64,000 nucleotides of DNA, from contig NZ_LPWA01000115.1 of the NCBI RefSeq assembly GCF_001510895.1, positions 1-64,000 of the forward strand, read 5' to 3'. Below the pieces are notes generated by a model, which was not told the DNA's origin, did not search any database, and saw only the letters and a list, made by a program, of their open reading frames with translations. The translations under genes and the position numbers were made by a program. This stretch comes from Mesorhizobium loti. GTDB taxonomy: Bacteria > Pseudomonadota > Alphaproteobacteria > Rhizobiales > Rhizobiaceae. Shown in pieces: positions 26,739 through 36,926 of the stretch (position 1 is the first letter of the stretch; every line of letters starts with the position of its first letter).

Positions 26739-29492
26739 CTGCAGCATTTTCTCCGGGGGACCTCGTCCACGCTCGTGGTCGGGAATGGGTGGCTCTGCCT
26801 TCGCCGGAAGAGGGGTGGCTTTGCCTTCGGCCGCTTTCAGGGGCCGAGGCCGATATTCAGCTCATTCATCCTGAACTTGAGACTGACAAGCCCCGGCCTG
26901 CGCGATTTGCTTTGCCGGAACGGGAGCCATTGGCCACGCAGTCCGCCGCCCAACTGCTGTCGGAAGCACTGCGACTGTCGCTCCGCCGCGGCGCCGGACC
27001 ATTCCGTTCCGCAGCCCGGCTGTCGTTCGAGCCTCGCGCCTACCAGCTCGTTCCGCTCATCATGGCGCTCAGGATGCAGACCGTTAGGCTGCTGATCGCC
27101 GACGACGTGGGTATCGGCAAGACCATTGAGGCAGGGCTCATCCTGCGCGAGCTGGTCGATCGCGGCGAGGCAGAAGCATTTACTGTCCTCTGCCCACCGC
27201 ATCTCGTCGAGCAATGGACCGGCGAACTGAAAGAGAAGTTCGATATCGACGCGGTTGCCGTCACCGCAGCTTCGGCCGCCAGGCTCGAACGCGGGCTACC
27301 GCAACACATGACGCTGTTTGACGCGCACCCGCAGACCGTGGTCAGCCTCGACTATATCAAGGCCGACAAGCGACGCGACTCCTTCGCCAGGGCCTGCCCC
27401 AATCTGGTTACGTCGACGAGGCGCATGCTTGCGTCGGCACGCACCAGGGGCGTCAACAACGATTCGAGCTGCTGAAGCGGCTCGCCGAGAATGCAAACCG
27501 CCATCTCATCCTGCTCACCGCTACGCCGCATAGCGGCGACGAAGAGGCGTTCGAGCGCTTGCTCGGGCTCATCGATCCGCAGTTCTCCGGCAGGGCATTC
27601 GAGATGAGCGCTCGCGCATCCGTCTGGCCCGTCATTTCGTGCAGCGGCGGCGCATCGACGTCACTTCGCGCGACTGGGGAGAAGAGCGCTCATTTCCGCG
27701 TCACGAGACGAGCGAGAGCGCCTACAAGCTCGACAACGCCCACAGCGCCTTCCACGACGCCGTGCTCGACTACTGCCTCGGTGTCGTTGAAGGCGCAGGC
27801 ATCGGCCAGCGCGAACGACGTCTGGCATTCTGGGGCACGCTGGCGCTGATGCGCTGCGTCGGTTCGTCGCCTGCGGCCGCGGCGAGCGCGCTCCGGAACC
27901 GTTTGAGATCCGACCTGGAACTCCTGGGGGATCATGTTTTCGACGACGACGGTGAGGACGAGGACGCGATCGACGTCGAGCCGGCCTCGGGGCTGGACAC
28001 TGGTCCGCTGGCGTCGCTCGTCGCACAGGCGGAGCATCTGGCGCGCTTGCCCGACCCCAAGATTGCGGCGACCGTAAAGGTCCTGCAGCCTCTAATCGCA
28101 GGCGGCGCCAATCCGGTGGTGTTCTGCCGATACATTGCCACGGCCGATCATGTCGCTGAGGGGTTGCGCAAGGCATTCCCAAAGCTGCGCACCGAGGTGG
28201 TGACAGGTTCCCTGACAGGCGAGGAACGCCGTGCACGTGTCGAAGGTATGGCCGACGAACGGCAGCGCTTGCTGGTCGCAACGGATTGCCTGTCGGAAGG
28301 CATAAACTTGCAGCACCTCTTCGACACGGTGATCCACTATGACCTTTCCTGGAATCCGACCAGGCACCAGCAGCGCGAGGGTCGCGTCGATCGTTTTGGC
28401 CAGTCGGCCACGCTGGTGCGCTCGGTGCTGCTATTCTCGCCGGACAGCGCTGTCGACGGAGCGGTGCTGGAGGTGATCCTGCGCAAAGCTGAGGCCATTC
28501 GTCGGGCTACGGGGGTAACCGTGCCGTTGCCCGAAGAGCGCGGGGCGGTAACGGGTGCATTGATGAATGCCGTCCTTCTAAGAAAAGGCCGCGGCCGCAG
28601 CTCAGCCTCGATTTCGGCCTCCAGCAGGATGCCAAGAGTCTCGAGATACGCTGGCGTGACGCCGAAGAGGGCGAGAAGGCCTCTCGCGCCCGGTTTGCCC
28701 AGAATGCCATGAAGCCGGAAGAGGTGGCGCCGGAGTGGAAAAAGTGGCGCGAGCTGCTTGGTGGCCCTGCGGAGCTGCTTCGCTTTACCAGCCGCGCCAT
28801 GAGCCGACTTGGCGTGCAGCTCGAAACGGCCAACCAGAATTCCTATCGCGCCCATCTGAGCGAGCTGCCGAAGCCCATTGCGGAGCGTCTGGTCTCGCGT
28901 GGCCTTGTGGGCACGATCCAACTTTCGTTCGACGAGCCGCCCTTGGCCGGCCACAGCGTGGTCACGCGCAGCCACCCGTTGCCGGCGACACTGGCGGAAT
29001 CGCTTCTCGAAGGTGCCCTGGATCCGGTCTCCAGCCCGCTGGATCCGATAGGTCGCGTCGCGCCTGGTCGTCGACCGCCGTCAAGGCGCTGACGACCGTC
29101 GCCCTTCTACGCCTTCGCTTCAAGCTCACCGTGCATGGCCGGACGGAACGCATGCTGCTGGTGGAGGAGGCGAGTGCAATCGCCTTCGACCCCACAGGCG
29201 TCGGCGCCGCCGGCGAGGCGGCGCGAAGACTGCTTGATGCGGAGGCAGCCGGCAACCTCGCGGACGTTGCGCGCCTGCGCCTCGTCGACGCTGCCCTGGC
29301 CCGCATTGCCTCTCTGATTGACGGTCCGATTGCCGACCATGCCAAGGCTCGCGCCGAGGCGCTTGGCGAAGACCATGATCGTTTGCGGCGAGCGGGCGCC
29401 GACGCCAGCCGCTTCCTGTCGCGCGTCTCCGTGGAGCCTGTGCGTCCCGCTGACATAATCGGCCTTTTGTTCTCGTGCCTTCCGCAAACTGA
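26735..29492 (+). CDS. SNF2-family helicase, DrmD-like; five one-base frame breaks
   Basis: A TTG start overlaps the previous stop and has GGGGG upstream. With one base restored near 27410, 27603, 28596, 29060 and 29464, a single protein of about 920 aa appears, ending at TGA 29490-29492, which overlaps the methylase ATG (TGATG). Motifs: Walker A DDVGIGKTIEAGL, VDEAHACVG (after break 1), LLTATPHSG, and C-terminal LSEGINLQ, HQQREGRVDRFGQ. This is the RapA-like SNF2 type of DrmD in class 1 DISARM. Each break sits where one missing base (four G/C and one T) restores a sensible reading, so I regard them as likely sequence errors. If real, the gene is a pseudogene. Confidence 0.8.
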
Positions 29493-32400
29493 TGAAAAAG
29501 AAACCTATCGCTCTCGAATTCTCGGCGCTGCAGATCGAAGGCAACCTGATTTCGCCCGCTATGCTCTCGGTGATCGACCGACAAGCCGCGGGCAACCAAG
29601 CCGAGGCCGATTACGGCGTGCCCAAGGGGCTCACCATCCGCGATGAAGTCGCGCGCTATTTTCGAATAGGCCAGGCGTTGTTCGCCGACTTCGCCAAGGC
29701 TGAAACGCCCTCGTCGCACGCTACGACCCGCTTCATCGAACGGCTGCTCGGCCAGGTGCTGGGCTTCTCCGACATCGCCCATGTCGGCAGCCGCACGGAA
29801 GACGGTCGGCTTTTTGCAGTCACGTTGGAAGCGCTCTCCGGGCGCGTCCCGGTCGTCGTCGTTCCGCCCTCCGACGATCTCGACCATGCCAGCGAGAGCC
29901 TGCCGACCGATGGCCGCAAGCGCTCGGCCGCCACGGCGATGCAGGACTGGCTGAACCATTCGGACGCTGCACTCTGGGGTCTCGCATCCAATGGCGAAAA
30001 GCTTCGGCTGATGCGGGACAACCAGAGCCTGACACGGCCGACCTATATCGAGGCCAATGTGCGCCAGATATTCGAGGCGGAGGATTTCGCCAGCTTCGCT
30101 GCGCTGTGGCTGCTGGTTCATGCCAGTCGCTTCGGCAAGCCGCCGGCGCCGGCCACCGATTGCTCCCTCGAAAGATGGCGCGAGCAGGGCTCGAAGCAGG
30201 GCATCGCCGCGCGCGATCGCCTTCGTGACGGCGTAGAGGCCGCGCTGGTTGCGCTGGGCACCGGCTTTCTCGCCGAGAATCCTGCCCTGCGCGAACGAGT
30301 CACGTCTGGGCAGCTGCCGCTGACGAGTTTCTTCTCGGAGCTCCTGCGGCTGGTTTACCGGCTGATCTTCCTGATGGCAGCAGAAGATCGCGATCTGTTG
30401 CATTCGCCCTCGGCACCGGCCGCTGCGCGCAGGCTTTATGCGCAGGGCTATTCGCTCGCCGCCTTGCGCGATCGCTCGGTCCGCCGCTCTGCGTGGGACG
30501 CTCATCGCGACCGCTGGGAAGGCCTAAAAATCACCTTTGCGGCGCTTGACCGGGGCGAGAAACTGCTCGGGCTCCCGGCGCTGGGTGGTCTGTTCGCGCG
30601 GGGCGAGGTGCCCGACCTCGAGCATGCGCGCCTCTCGAACAAGGCGCTCATGGAAGCGATTTACCGCCTCGCGTGGCTGAAGGACGCTTCCTCGCTCCAG
30701 CCGGTCAACTGGCGCGACATGGAGACCGAGGAGCTGGGCTCGGTTTATGAAAGTCTGCTGGAGCTCACGCCTCGTCTTGTCGACGAGGGCCGCGCCATGA
30801 CCTTTGCCGAGGGCGCGGAAACGAAAGGCAACCAGCGCAAAACGACCGGAAGCTATTACACGCCGGACAGTCTTGTGCAGGCGTTGTTGGATTCGGCACT
30901 TGACCCGGTGCTCGATCGCATCGAGGCGGAAGCCGATGAGCCGTCAAAGGCGCTGGAGCGAGTGACAGTCATCGACCCTGCCTGCGGTTCGGGCCATTTC
31001 CTGCTCGCCGCTGCTCGCCGCATAGCAACGCGACTTGCGCGTTTGCGCTCCGGTGGCGTGGCGAGCGCGGCGGACTATCGTCATGCGCTTCGCGATGTTG
31101 TGCGCAACTGCATCCACGGCGTCGACCGCAATCCAATGGCTGTGGAACTGACCAAGGTCGCGCTATGGATCGAGACCGTTGAGCCAGGCAAGCCACTCGG
31201 CTTCCTCGATGCCAACATACGCTGCGGCGACGCGCTACTCGGCGTCTTCGACCTTGATGCGTTGAAGGAGGGCGTTCCCGACGGGGCCTACAAGCCCCTG
31301 ACGGGCGACGACAAGGAAACCGCTAAACATTTCGCGGCTCGCAACAAGGCCGAGAAAAGGGGCCAGGGCTCACTGGACTTCGCCAGTGGTGCTGGCAGGC
31401 TTCCAGCAGCGCCGCCGCTTGGCAAGACTGCCGAAAGCCTGCGCGCGCTGCCCGAGGACACGGTCGAGGAAGTGGAGCGCAAGAAAACTAGCTGGGCCGC
31501 CGCCGAGCGCGACCCAAGGCGCTGGGCCTGGCGTATCGCCGCCGATCTTTATGTCGCGGCCTTCCTTACACCGAAGACTGGCGGAGTGCCGGCAAACCGT
31601 GTTCAGGTGGCGATCCCAACGACCGGTCAGGTCTGGCAGGCGCTAGGCGGCCATACTGTCTACGGACCGCTGGTCGGTCGTGCACAGGAGGTCGCCGGTA
31701 ACGCGCGTGCCTTTCACTGGCCGCTGGAATTTCCTGACATAATGGAGCACGGCGGTTTCGATTGCGTCCTCGGCAATCCCCCGTGGGAGCGAATCAAGTT
31801 ACAGGAAGAAGAGTTTTTCGCTGTTAGAGATCCGGAGATCGCCAGCGCCAAGAACGCAGCAGCGAGGAAGCGGCTTATTGCGCAACTTAATGAGATAAAT
31901 CCTCGGCTGGCAGCTGAATGGACGGATGCCATTAGAACTGCAGAGTGTGAAAGTGCCTTTATCAGACTTTCTGGGAGATACCCGTTAGGCGGAGTTGGCG
32001 ACATTAACACTTATGCGGTTTTTGCCGATTTTTTTCGACAGGCTATAAGCCAAAGGGGAATTGCTGGACTGATCGTGCCGAACGGGTTGGTGACTGGTTA
32101 CAGCTACAGAGATTTCTTACGCCACCTGCTGAACACAAAGACACTGGCATCTTTTTTTGGATTTGAAAACGAGGATAAGATTTTTCCTAGCGTTCATAAC
32201 GAAACTAAATTTGGTCTTTTGACTATCCATGGATCTAAGGGCGCCGTTGAAAAACCTTGGTTCACTGCCCACTTACGTCATCCCGACGGAATAAAGCGGC
32301 CTGAACGAAGGTATCAACTCACAATTGATGAAATTGAAGCTATAAACCCGAATACTCTCAATTTGCCAGCGTTTCGTCAGGCAAAAGATGCTGAGGTAAC

Positions 32401-33466
32401 GGCAGCGATTCACAAAAATGCGCCAGTGTTGATACATAGGCGCGCCGACGGGCAAGTGGACAATCCTTGGTATGTCAACATGAGGACGCTGTTTCACATG
32501 GCTGGTGCCTCGGGCGATTTCCAAGACGATCAAGACATTGCGCCACTGATCGTTGAAAGGAGAGAAGCCTTGGCCATTCTTCGAGATGGCAGGACCGTCT
32601 ATCCCCTGTATGAGGGAAAGATGTTCTGGCATTTCGATCACCGCTACGGGACGTATGCGGGTCAGACCGAAAAACAGGCCAACAAAGGCGTTTTACCCCA
32701 TGTGTCGGACGCACAGCACGACAATCCGACGCATCGCAGTGTGCCCCGTTATTGGGTCGATGCGGGAGCAACAGATCAAATTCTGGGCGAAGAATTGGGC
32801 GCAAAATGGTTTTTCGCCTGGCGGGACGTGGGGCCGTCCGAGCGAACGTTCATCGGAACGGTGGTGCCGAGAACAGCTATCGGACACACGGCGCCCATTC
32901 TGATCTCAAGAGCGCCAATGAGGAAAAGAGCAGCTTTATGCGGGATTCTCTCAAGTCTCGTGGTCGACTATGCTGCACGGCAGAAGACGAACCGAATGAC
33001 ATTCTTCGTGGTAGAGCAGCTTCCAATTTTAAGCGTAACCATCCTTGAATCAAACCAGCCTTGGATCGGATCATCTCCGATAGACTGGCTAGCGGATCGT
33101 GTTCTGGAACTATGCTATACTAACGAAGAATTGTCGTCGTTCGGTGAGGATCTTGGACGCACTCACCCTCCGTTTCGTTGGGATCCACATCGGCGCGTGA
33201 TTTTGCAGGCCGAAATCGATGCTGCGGTTCTTCATTTATACGGGATGAGTCACTCTCAAGCTGAATGGCTTATTGAATCTTTCACTGTTCTTCGAAAGTA
33301 TGAAGAAAAGGAGTATGGCGAGTTTCGAACCAAGCGTATTGTGCTGGATATCTATGGCGAGATGGAAGCCGCTAAGCAGGCAAATGGCTCCTACAGAAGT
33401 CGATTGGATCCAGCAGCTGCGGATCTGAGCTGTTGTCATGAGATCGGTCCTACACGTCAGGTTTAG
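29492..33466 (+). CDS. Eco57I-like N6-adenine DNA methyltransferase (DrmMI-like)
   Basis: 1324 aa, intact. SAM-binding motif I VIDPACGSGHFLLAAARR near residue 493 and catalytic motif IV LGNPPWERIK near 761 mark an adenine-N6 (or cytosine-N4) methylase of the Eco57I/BREX PglX/DrmMI type. HGVDRNPMAVEL lies between them. A large N-terminal helical region and a C-terminal part, probably target recognition, flank the core. I see no clear PD-(D/E)xK nuclease motif in the N-terminus. It follows the SNF2 gene with a TGATG overlap and would mark host DNA for the system. Confidence 0.88.
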   Translation: MKKKPIALEFSALQIEGNLISPAMLSVIDRQAAGNQAEADYGVPKGLTIRDEVARYFRIGQALFADFAKAETPSSHATTRFIERLLGQVLGFSDIAHVGSRTEDGRLFAVTLEALSGRVPVVVVPPSDDLDHASESLPTDGRKRSAATAMQDWLNHSDAALWGLASNGEKLRLMRDNQSLTRPTYIEANVRQIFEAEDFASFAALWLLVHASRFGKPPAPATDCSLERWREQGSKQGIAARDRLRDGVEAALVALGTGFLAENPALRERVTSGQLPLTSFFSELLRLVYRLIFLMAAEDRDLLHSPSAPAAARRLYAQGYSLAALRDRSVRRSAWDAHRDRWEGLKITFAALDRGEKLLGLPALGGLFARGEVPDLEHARLSNKALMEAIYRLAWLKDASSLQPVNWRDMETEELGSVYESLLELTPRLVDEGRAMTFAEGAETKGNQRKTTGSYYTPDSLVQALLDSALDPVLDRIEAEADEPSKALERVTVIDPACGSGHFLLAAARRIATRLARLRSGGVASAADYRHALRDVVRNCIHGVDRNPMAVELTKVALWIETVEPGKPLGFLDANIRCGDALLGVFDLDALKEGVPDGAYKPLTGDDKETAKHFAARNKAEKRGQGSLDFASGAGRLPAAPPLGKTAESLRALPEDTVEEVERKKTSWAAAERDPRRWAWRIAADLYVAAFLTPKTGGVPANRVQVAIPTTGQVWQALGGHTVYGPLVGRAQEVAGNARAFHWPLEFPDIMEHGGFDCVLGNPPWERIKLQEEEFFAVRDPEIASAKNAAARKRLIAQLNEINPRLAAEWTDAIRTAECESAFIRLSGRYPLGGVGDINTYAVFADFFRQAISQRGIAGLIVPNGLVTGYSYRDFLRHLLNTKTLASFFGFENEDKIFPSVHNETKFGLLTIHGSKGAVEKPWFTAHLRHPDGIKRPERRYQLTIDEIEAINPNTLNLPAFRQAKDAEVTAAIHKNAPVLIHRRADGQVDNPWYVNMRTLFHMAGASGDFQDDQDIAPLIVERREALAILRDGRTVYPLYEGKMFWHFDHRYGTYAGQTEKQANKGVLPHVSDAQHDNPTHRSVPRYWVDAGATDQILGEELGAKWFFAWRDVGPSERTFIGTVVPRTAIGHTAPILISRAPMRKRAALCGILSSLVVDYAARQKTNRMTFFVVEQLPILSVTILESNQPWIGSSPIDWLADRVLELCYTNEELSSFGEDLGRTHPPFRWDPHRRVILQAEIDAAVLHLYGMSHSQAEWLIESFTVLRKYEEKEYGEFRTKRIVLDIYGEMEAAKQANGSYRSRLDPAAADLSCCHEIGPTRQV

Positions 33467-33483
33467 GATGGGGAGAGGACTGA

Positions 33484-33633
33484 TTGACGGAACGTCTTCC
33501 AGCAGACGCGACCTCCGCCGATCTCGCTTCCAGACTTGCCCGCCATCTGCAGATGACGAAATGCGGCGAATACCCGACGAGGTGGCTTGTGCTTGAGCAT
33601 GAGACAAGATGGATAGTGGGAAGATTTGCCTGA
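33484..33633 (+). CDS. Small 49-aa protein after the methylase
   Basis: TTG start with GGGAGAGG 5 bp upstream; begins LTERLPADATSADLASR and ends WLVLEHETRWIVGRFA. It starts 18 bp after the methylase stop, so probably in the same transcript. No family recognised. The C-terminal beta pattern (RWLVLEHETRWIVGRF) suggests a folded small domain. It may be an accessory of the system or chance. Confidence 0.5.
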   Translation: MTERLPADATSADLASRLARHLQMTKCGEYPTRWLVLEHETRWIVGRFA

Positions 33634-33648
33634 TCGAGGGGACAGTCA

Positions 33649-34137
33649 GTGCCAGAGCGAAATCGTAATGAAGACTACCAATATCCCCCTTTGATCGATT
33701 TCATTGAAGAAGCAGCCGACAACATTCGGGTTCTGCACGCCTACTTGTCGTCGCGGCCGGAGCGTTTCGATAATTCCTGGCGGAGCGCCTGGAACAAGTC
33801 TCTGCGGAGCGTCAAGCGTTGGTATGCGACGTGGGATCCACAGAAAGGATGGATGGTCGGATTCTCCAAGTTCATTGGCTACAAGGATATGACCGGCGAG
33901 CGCTATACCAGATATCTCAAAGGCAATCCGAATCACGAAGCGCTTAGTGGTCGGCGAACCGAGAGCCAGCGGGGCGTCCTGCGCCAGAACGCTACCGAGA
34001 TTGACGTCTCCAATCCCGTCTGGCCGGAACTATCCGATGCGCTGAGCCGCTTCCTCGTCAGCCAAGGACGAGAGGGACCGCGGGTAGGAGCGACGATCAG
34101 AATTTTGCGCGGGTATGAGCGGCCGCCAAATGGCTAA
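33649..34137 (+). CDS. Unrecognised 162-aa island protein
   Basis: GTG start supported by GAGGGGA 6 bp upstream. Acidic N-terminal helix (YQYPPLIDFIEEAADNIRVL), then a Trp-rich middle (SWRSAWNKSLRSVKRWYATWD) and a basic C-terminus. No motif I can assign and no membrane segment. It lies 15 bp after the small 33484 frame, between methylase and HD gene, all rightward. Confidence 0.6.
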   Translation: MPERNRNEDYQYPPLIDFIEEAADNIRVLHAYLSSRPERFDNSWRSAWNKSLRSVKRWYATWDPQKGWMVGFSKFIGYKDMTGERYTRYLKGNPNHEALSGRRTESQRGVLRQNATEIDVSNPVWPELSDALSRFLVSQGREGPRVGATIRILRGYERPPNG

Positions 34138-34232
34138 CCGGCATCCGAAATCGGCCAAATGGTTGGGGAGCTCGACGGCATAGGAATTAAATCTTATCAT
34201 TGATGCCGGTCGAGGTGATAAGGTCCGTCTGA

Positions 34233-35615
34233 ATGGGTGATTCGGAAAGCAAAAGACTTCGTGATCCTGTGCACGGGCTTATCGTCTTTTCGGAGACGAG
34301 CCCGATTGACATGCTTGCGTGGAAGCTGATCGACGCCCCCGAATTCCAGCGCCTCCGTCGCATTCGACAACTGGGCGTCTCCGAGTTCACCTTCCCAGGC
34401 GCGGTTCATACTCGATTTGCCCACTCAATCGGTGTGTTCCACAACGCTCGGACGCTCGTGGAGATCATCCGCCGCGAGATGAAGCGAAAGAACCAGGAAT
34501 TCGACGAAAAGCGCGCGGAGATTGTCCAGATCGCTGCTTTGCTGCATGACCTGGGCCATGGTCCGTTCAGTCACACTTTCGAGGGCGTGCAGGAGGCGCG
34601 CGGCGTAAAGAAGCGCCACGAACAGTGGACTGCGGAAATCATCCGCAACGAGGCCGGCCGCATACGCCCATTGCTCGACAAGTTTCGCGCAGGGTTCTGC
34701 GATCAAGTTGCAGAATTGTTGGAGGCGGAAGATCCGGTCGACATCTACCATGCCGTGGTCTCCAGTTCGTTTGACGCCGACCGGCTGGACTATCTGCGGC
34801 GCGACAAGCTGATGACGGGAACCGGGGCAGGCGCGATCGACTTCGACTGGCTCATGGACAACGTCCGCGTGGCGGAGATCGAGCTCGGCGCGCCGGATGA
34901 AGAGGAGGAGCCCGTCGAGAAGGTCGCCACGTTCTGTCTGACCGCAAAGGCGCTGCCTGCAGCGGAACAGTTTCTTCTCGCTCGCTACACGCTCCACCAG
35001 CAGGTCTATTTCCATAAGACGACGCGCTGCGTGGAGCACATGATCGGTAAGCTGCTCAGCAGGATCGCAAAACATGCCGCTCAGGAAAATGAAATTGAGA
35101 AGCAGACTGGGCTGGAAAAGGACCATCCTGTGATCAAGTTCTTCGGCAAGGGTGGGGAGACCGTCGTGAGCTACCTTGGCCTCGATGACGCCCTTATTTT
35201 CGGTGCGCTTGGATCAATGGCTCGGGCCATCGATCCTGAGATCTCGGATCTGGCGCTAAGGCTGCGCGAACGCAAACTATACAAGACGTTGGACATCGCC
35301 GATGTGGGCCATGACGAGGGCAGGCAGCGGCAAAGGCTGCGAAAGATCAAGAAGGATTTCGAGGCGCAGCTGGCTGACGGTTCGGTGATCCTCGACGAGA
35401 AGGCCGCCATAAGCATCTATTCGGAGATCGGCGGCGATGAGGACAGAACTCACAAAAAACTTCACATTCTCGATGGAGGCAAGCCGGTCGAGATCAGTGT
35501 CCTTTCACCGATGATAAAGGCGCTTGAGCGAAAACAACAATTCACGCGGCTCTATTTCGAGAACGATCAGGACCGCGACAAGGCGAGAGGGAAGAAAGGG
35601 CAGATCCATGATTGA
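34233..35615 (+). CDS. HD-domain phosphohydrolase (dGTPase/SAMHD1-like)
   Basis: 460 aa. Metal-binding HD superfamily residues are complete: HTRFAHSIGVFHN (first His), LLHDLGHGPFSHTFE (HD pair) near residues 105-115, and SSSFDADRLDYLRRD (late Asp) near 185. This pattern is shared by dNTP triphosphohydrolases and YdhJ-like proteins. The N-terminal RLRDPVHGLIVF is typical of that group. The C-terminal half is specific. It overlaps the following DUF4065 gene by 8 bp. A nucleotide-depleting role is inferred from family and defence context. Confidence 0.88.
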   Translation: MGDSESKRLRDPVHGLIVFSETSPIDMLAWKLIDAPEFQRLRRIRQLGVSEFTFPGAVHTRFAHSIGVFHNARTLVEIIRREMKRKNQEFDEKRAEIVQIAALLHDLGHGPFSHTFEGVQEARGVKKRHEQWTAEIIRNEAGRIRPLLDKFRAGFCDQVAELLEAEDPVDIYHAVVSSSFDADRLDYLRRDKLMTGTGAGAIDFDWLMDNVRVAEIELGAPDEEEEPVEKVATFCLTAKALPAAEQFLLARYTLHQQVYFHKTTRCVEHMIGKLLSRIAKHAAQENEIEKQTGLEKDHPVIKFFGKGGETVVSYLGLDDALIFGALGSMARAIDPEISDLALRLRERKLYKTLDIADVGHDEGRQRQRLRKIKKDFEAQLADGSVILDEKAAISIYSEIGGDEDRTHKKLHILDGGKPVEISVLSPMIKALERKQQFTRLYFENDQDRDKARGKKGQIHD

Positions 35616-36132
35616 GCGCGAGGAGCATGTTGCCGCAATCGTCGACGCCGCCGGCGGAAGGCTAGTAAGCCGAGTTCGCTTGCAGAAGATAGCCTATCTT
35701 CTCGATCAACTAGGCATGGATAGCGGCTTCGACTATCAATACTACCACTACGGTCCGTATTCGCGCGATCTCGATAGCGCCATTCTGGATGCTGAAGCCT
35801 TTGATTACATTGAAGAGAAATTCGAGAGCCGCCAAAGCGACGGCGCACGCTACAGCGTTTTCGAGATCAAGAAGCCGCCGGAATCGAACACGTTCGGCCA
35901 TCTGGACGTCTCGAAGGCCAAGCAGATCGTTCGAAAGCTGGCTAACGCCAATGTAACCGTCCTGGAACTGGCCGCCACGGCTCATTGGCTTGCCGAGGAA
36001 GAAAAGGTGTCCGATTGGCGGAAGGAAATCGTCCGTCGAAAAGGCCCCAAGACCGAGAACAATCGCCTCGGCAAGGCGCTCGATCTCTTGCGGGAACTCA
36101 ATCTCCCGCCGGCTCAATCGACGGCTGCGTGA
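35608..36132 (+). CDS. Panacea-domain (DUF4065) antitoxin-like protein
   Basis: 174 aa from the ATG at 35608 inside the end of the HD gene. The first 90 residues show the DUF4065/SocA pattern: VSRVRLQKIAYLLDQLG, then YYHYGPYSRDLDSAI. Panacea proteins are antitoxins that neutralise many unrelated toxins by direct contact, and SocA in Caulobacter is one. The C-terminal part is helical and basic. Its stop overlaps the HNH start (GTGA). The flanking HD and HNH genes are both possible toxin partners. Confidence 0.8.
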   Translation: MIEREEHVAAIVDAAGGRLVSRVRLQKIAYLLDQLGMDSGFDYQYYHYGPYSRDLDSAILDAEAFDYIEEKFESRQSDGARYSVFEIKKPPESNTFGHLDVSKAKQIVRKLANANVTVLELAATAHWLAEEEKVSDWRKEIVRRKGPKTENNRLGKALDLLRELNLPPAQSTAA

Positions 36133-36905
36133 GCGCCGGCTTCGATATCCAGTCTCCGCCTGGCTTCGTGATCCGCACGGAGGCGCGCAAGGCCGCCTTC
36201 GCTAACGGCTTTCGCATTGATCGCGGCGAGAAGGACGGCTGGGCCATTTTCGGTTCCACCACTGCCCAAGGGCAAGTTTACATTGCGGCGGAAACCAACG
36301 CCGGGCCTTGGTATCTCGCTCTCGATCATTCGGGCGTGATTGCAGAGCTGGGATTGCCACGATCGGATAAGGAAGGGCCAGGGCTGGCGCGTTATCGGTT
36401 CGAAGCCCTCTCGGAACTCTATGCCGCACTCTCTGAAGCCTATCGCCTCGGCGACAGCCTGCCGGATGCCCCGCTGCAGCAGTTTGAAACTGCCGTCGCA
36501 AATCTTCCGACCACGACCGAGGTTGAGCGCTTGGTCATCCAGCGCGTGGGCCAGGACATTTTTCGGAGGTCACTGCTCAGATACTGGCGAGATCGTTGTC
36601 CTCTAACGGGCATAGACGAACCGGCACTGCTGCGCGCCTCACACATTGTTCCGTGGGCCTTGTGCGATAACGATGCCCAGCGGCTGGACGTGCACAACGG
36701 ACTGCTCTTGTCTGCCTTGTGGGATGCCGCTTTTGATGCCGGCCTGGTCTCGTTCAGCGATGAGGGCTTGGCGCTATTCTCGCCAGCGATGGGCGAAGAC
36801 GCGCGCCTTGCTTTACGCGCCGAAGGGACGCCTCCCTTGCTCAATCTAACGCCCGGCCACTGCAAGAACCTTGCTTGGCATCGCGTTCGTCACGGCTTTG
36901 CGTAG
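36129..36905 (+). CDS. HNH endonuclease (type IV restriction-like)
   Basis: 258 aa from a GTG overlapping the DUF4065 stop by 4 bp (GTGA). The C-terminal third carries the HNH pattern CPLTGI...LLRASHIVPWALCDNDAQRLDVHNGLLL (cited in pieces): Cys-x-x-T, S-H-I-x-P-W, and D-x-x-N-G-L-x-L. This is the pattern of HNH_2/ScoMcrA-like nucleases, which often cut modified DNA. The N-terminal half (residues 1-130) may be a sensor. Third gene of the HD/Panacea/HNH set. Confidence 0.85.
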   Translation: MSAGFDIQSPPGFVIRTEARKAAFANGFRIDRGEKDGWAIFGSTTAQGQVYIAAETNAGPWYLALDHSGVIAELGLPRSDKEGPGLARYRFEALSELYAALSEAYRLGDSLPDAPLQQFETAVANLPTTTEVERLVIQRVGQDIFRRSLLRYWRDRCPLTGIDEPALLRASHIVPWALCDNDAQRLDVHNGLLLSALWDAAFDAGLVSFSDEGLALFSPAMGEDARLALRAEGTPPLLNLTPGHCKNLAWHRVRHGFA

Positions 36906-36926
36906 GGCGCTGGTTTGGGGATTATC

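Noticed and set aside
24576..26747. Long leftward frames inside the 1728-aa helicase gene
   Set aside because: They lie wholly antisense to an intact, motif-rich gene.
29492..33466. BREX PglX
   Set aside because: The methylase resembles PglX, but no pglZ, brxC or brxL gene is nearby; the partners are helicases of DISARM type.
36129..36905. ZorE of type II Zorya
   Set aside because: It is an HNH protein but on the opposite strand and coupled to HD and Panacea genes; zorC and zorD are present, so the locus is type I.
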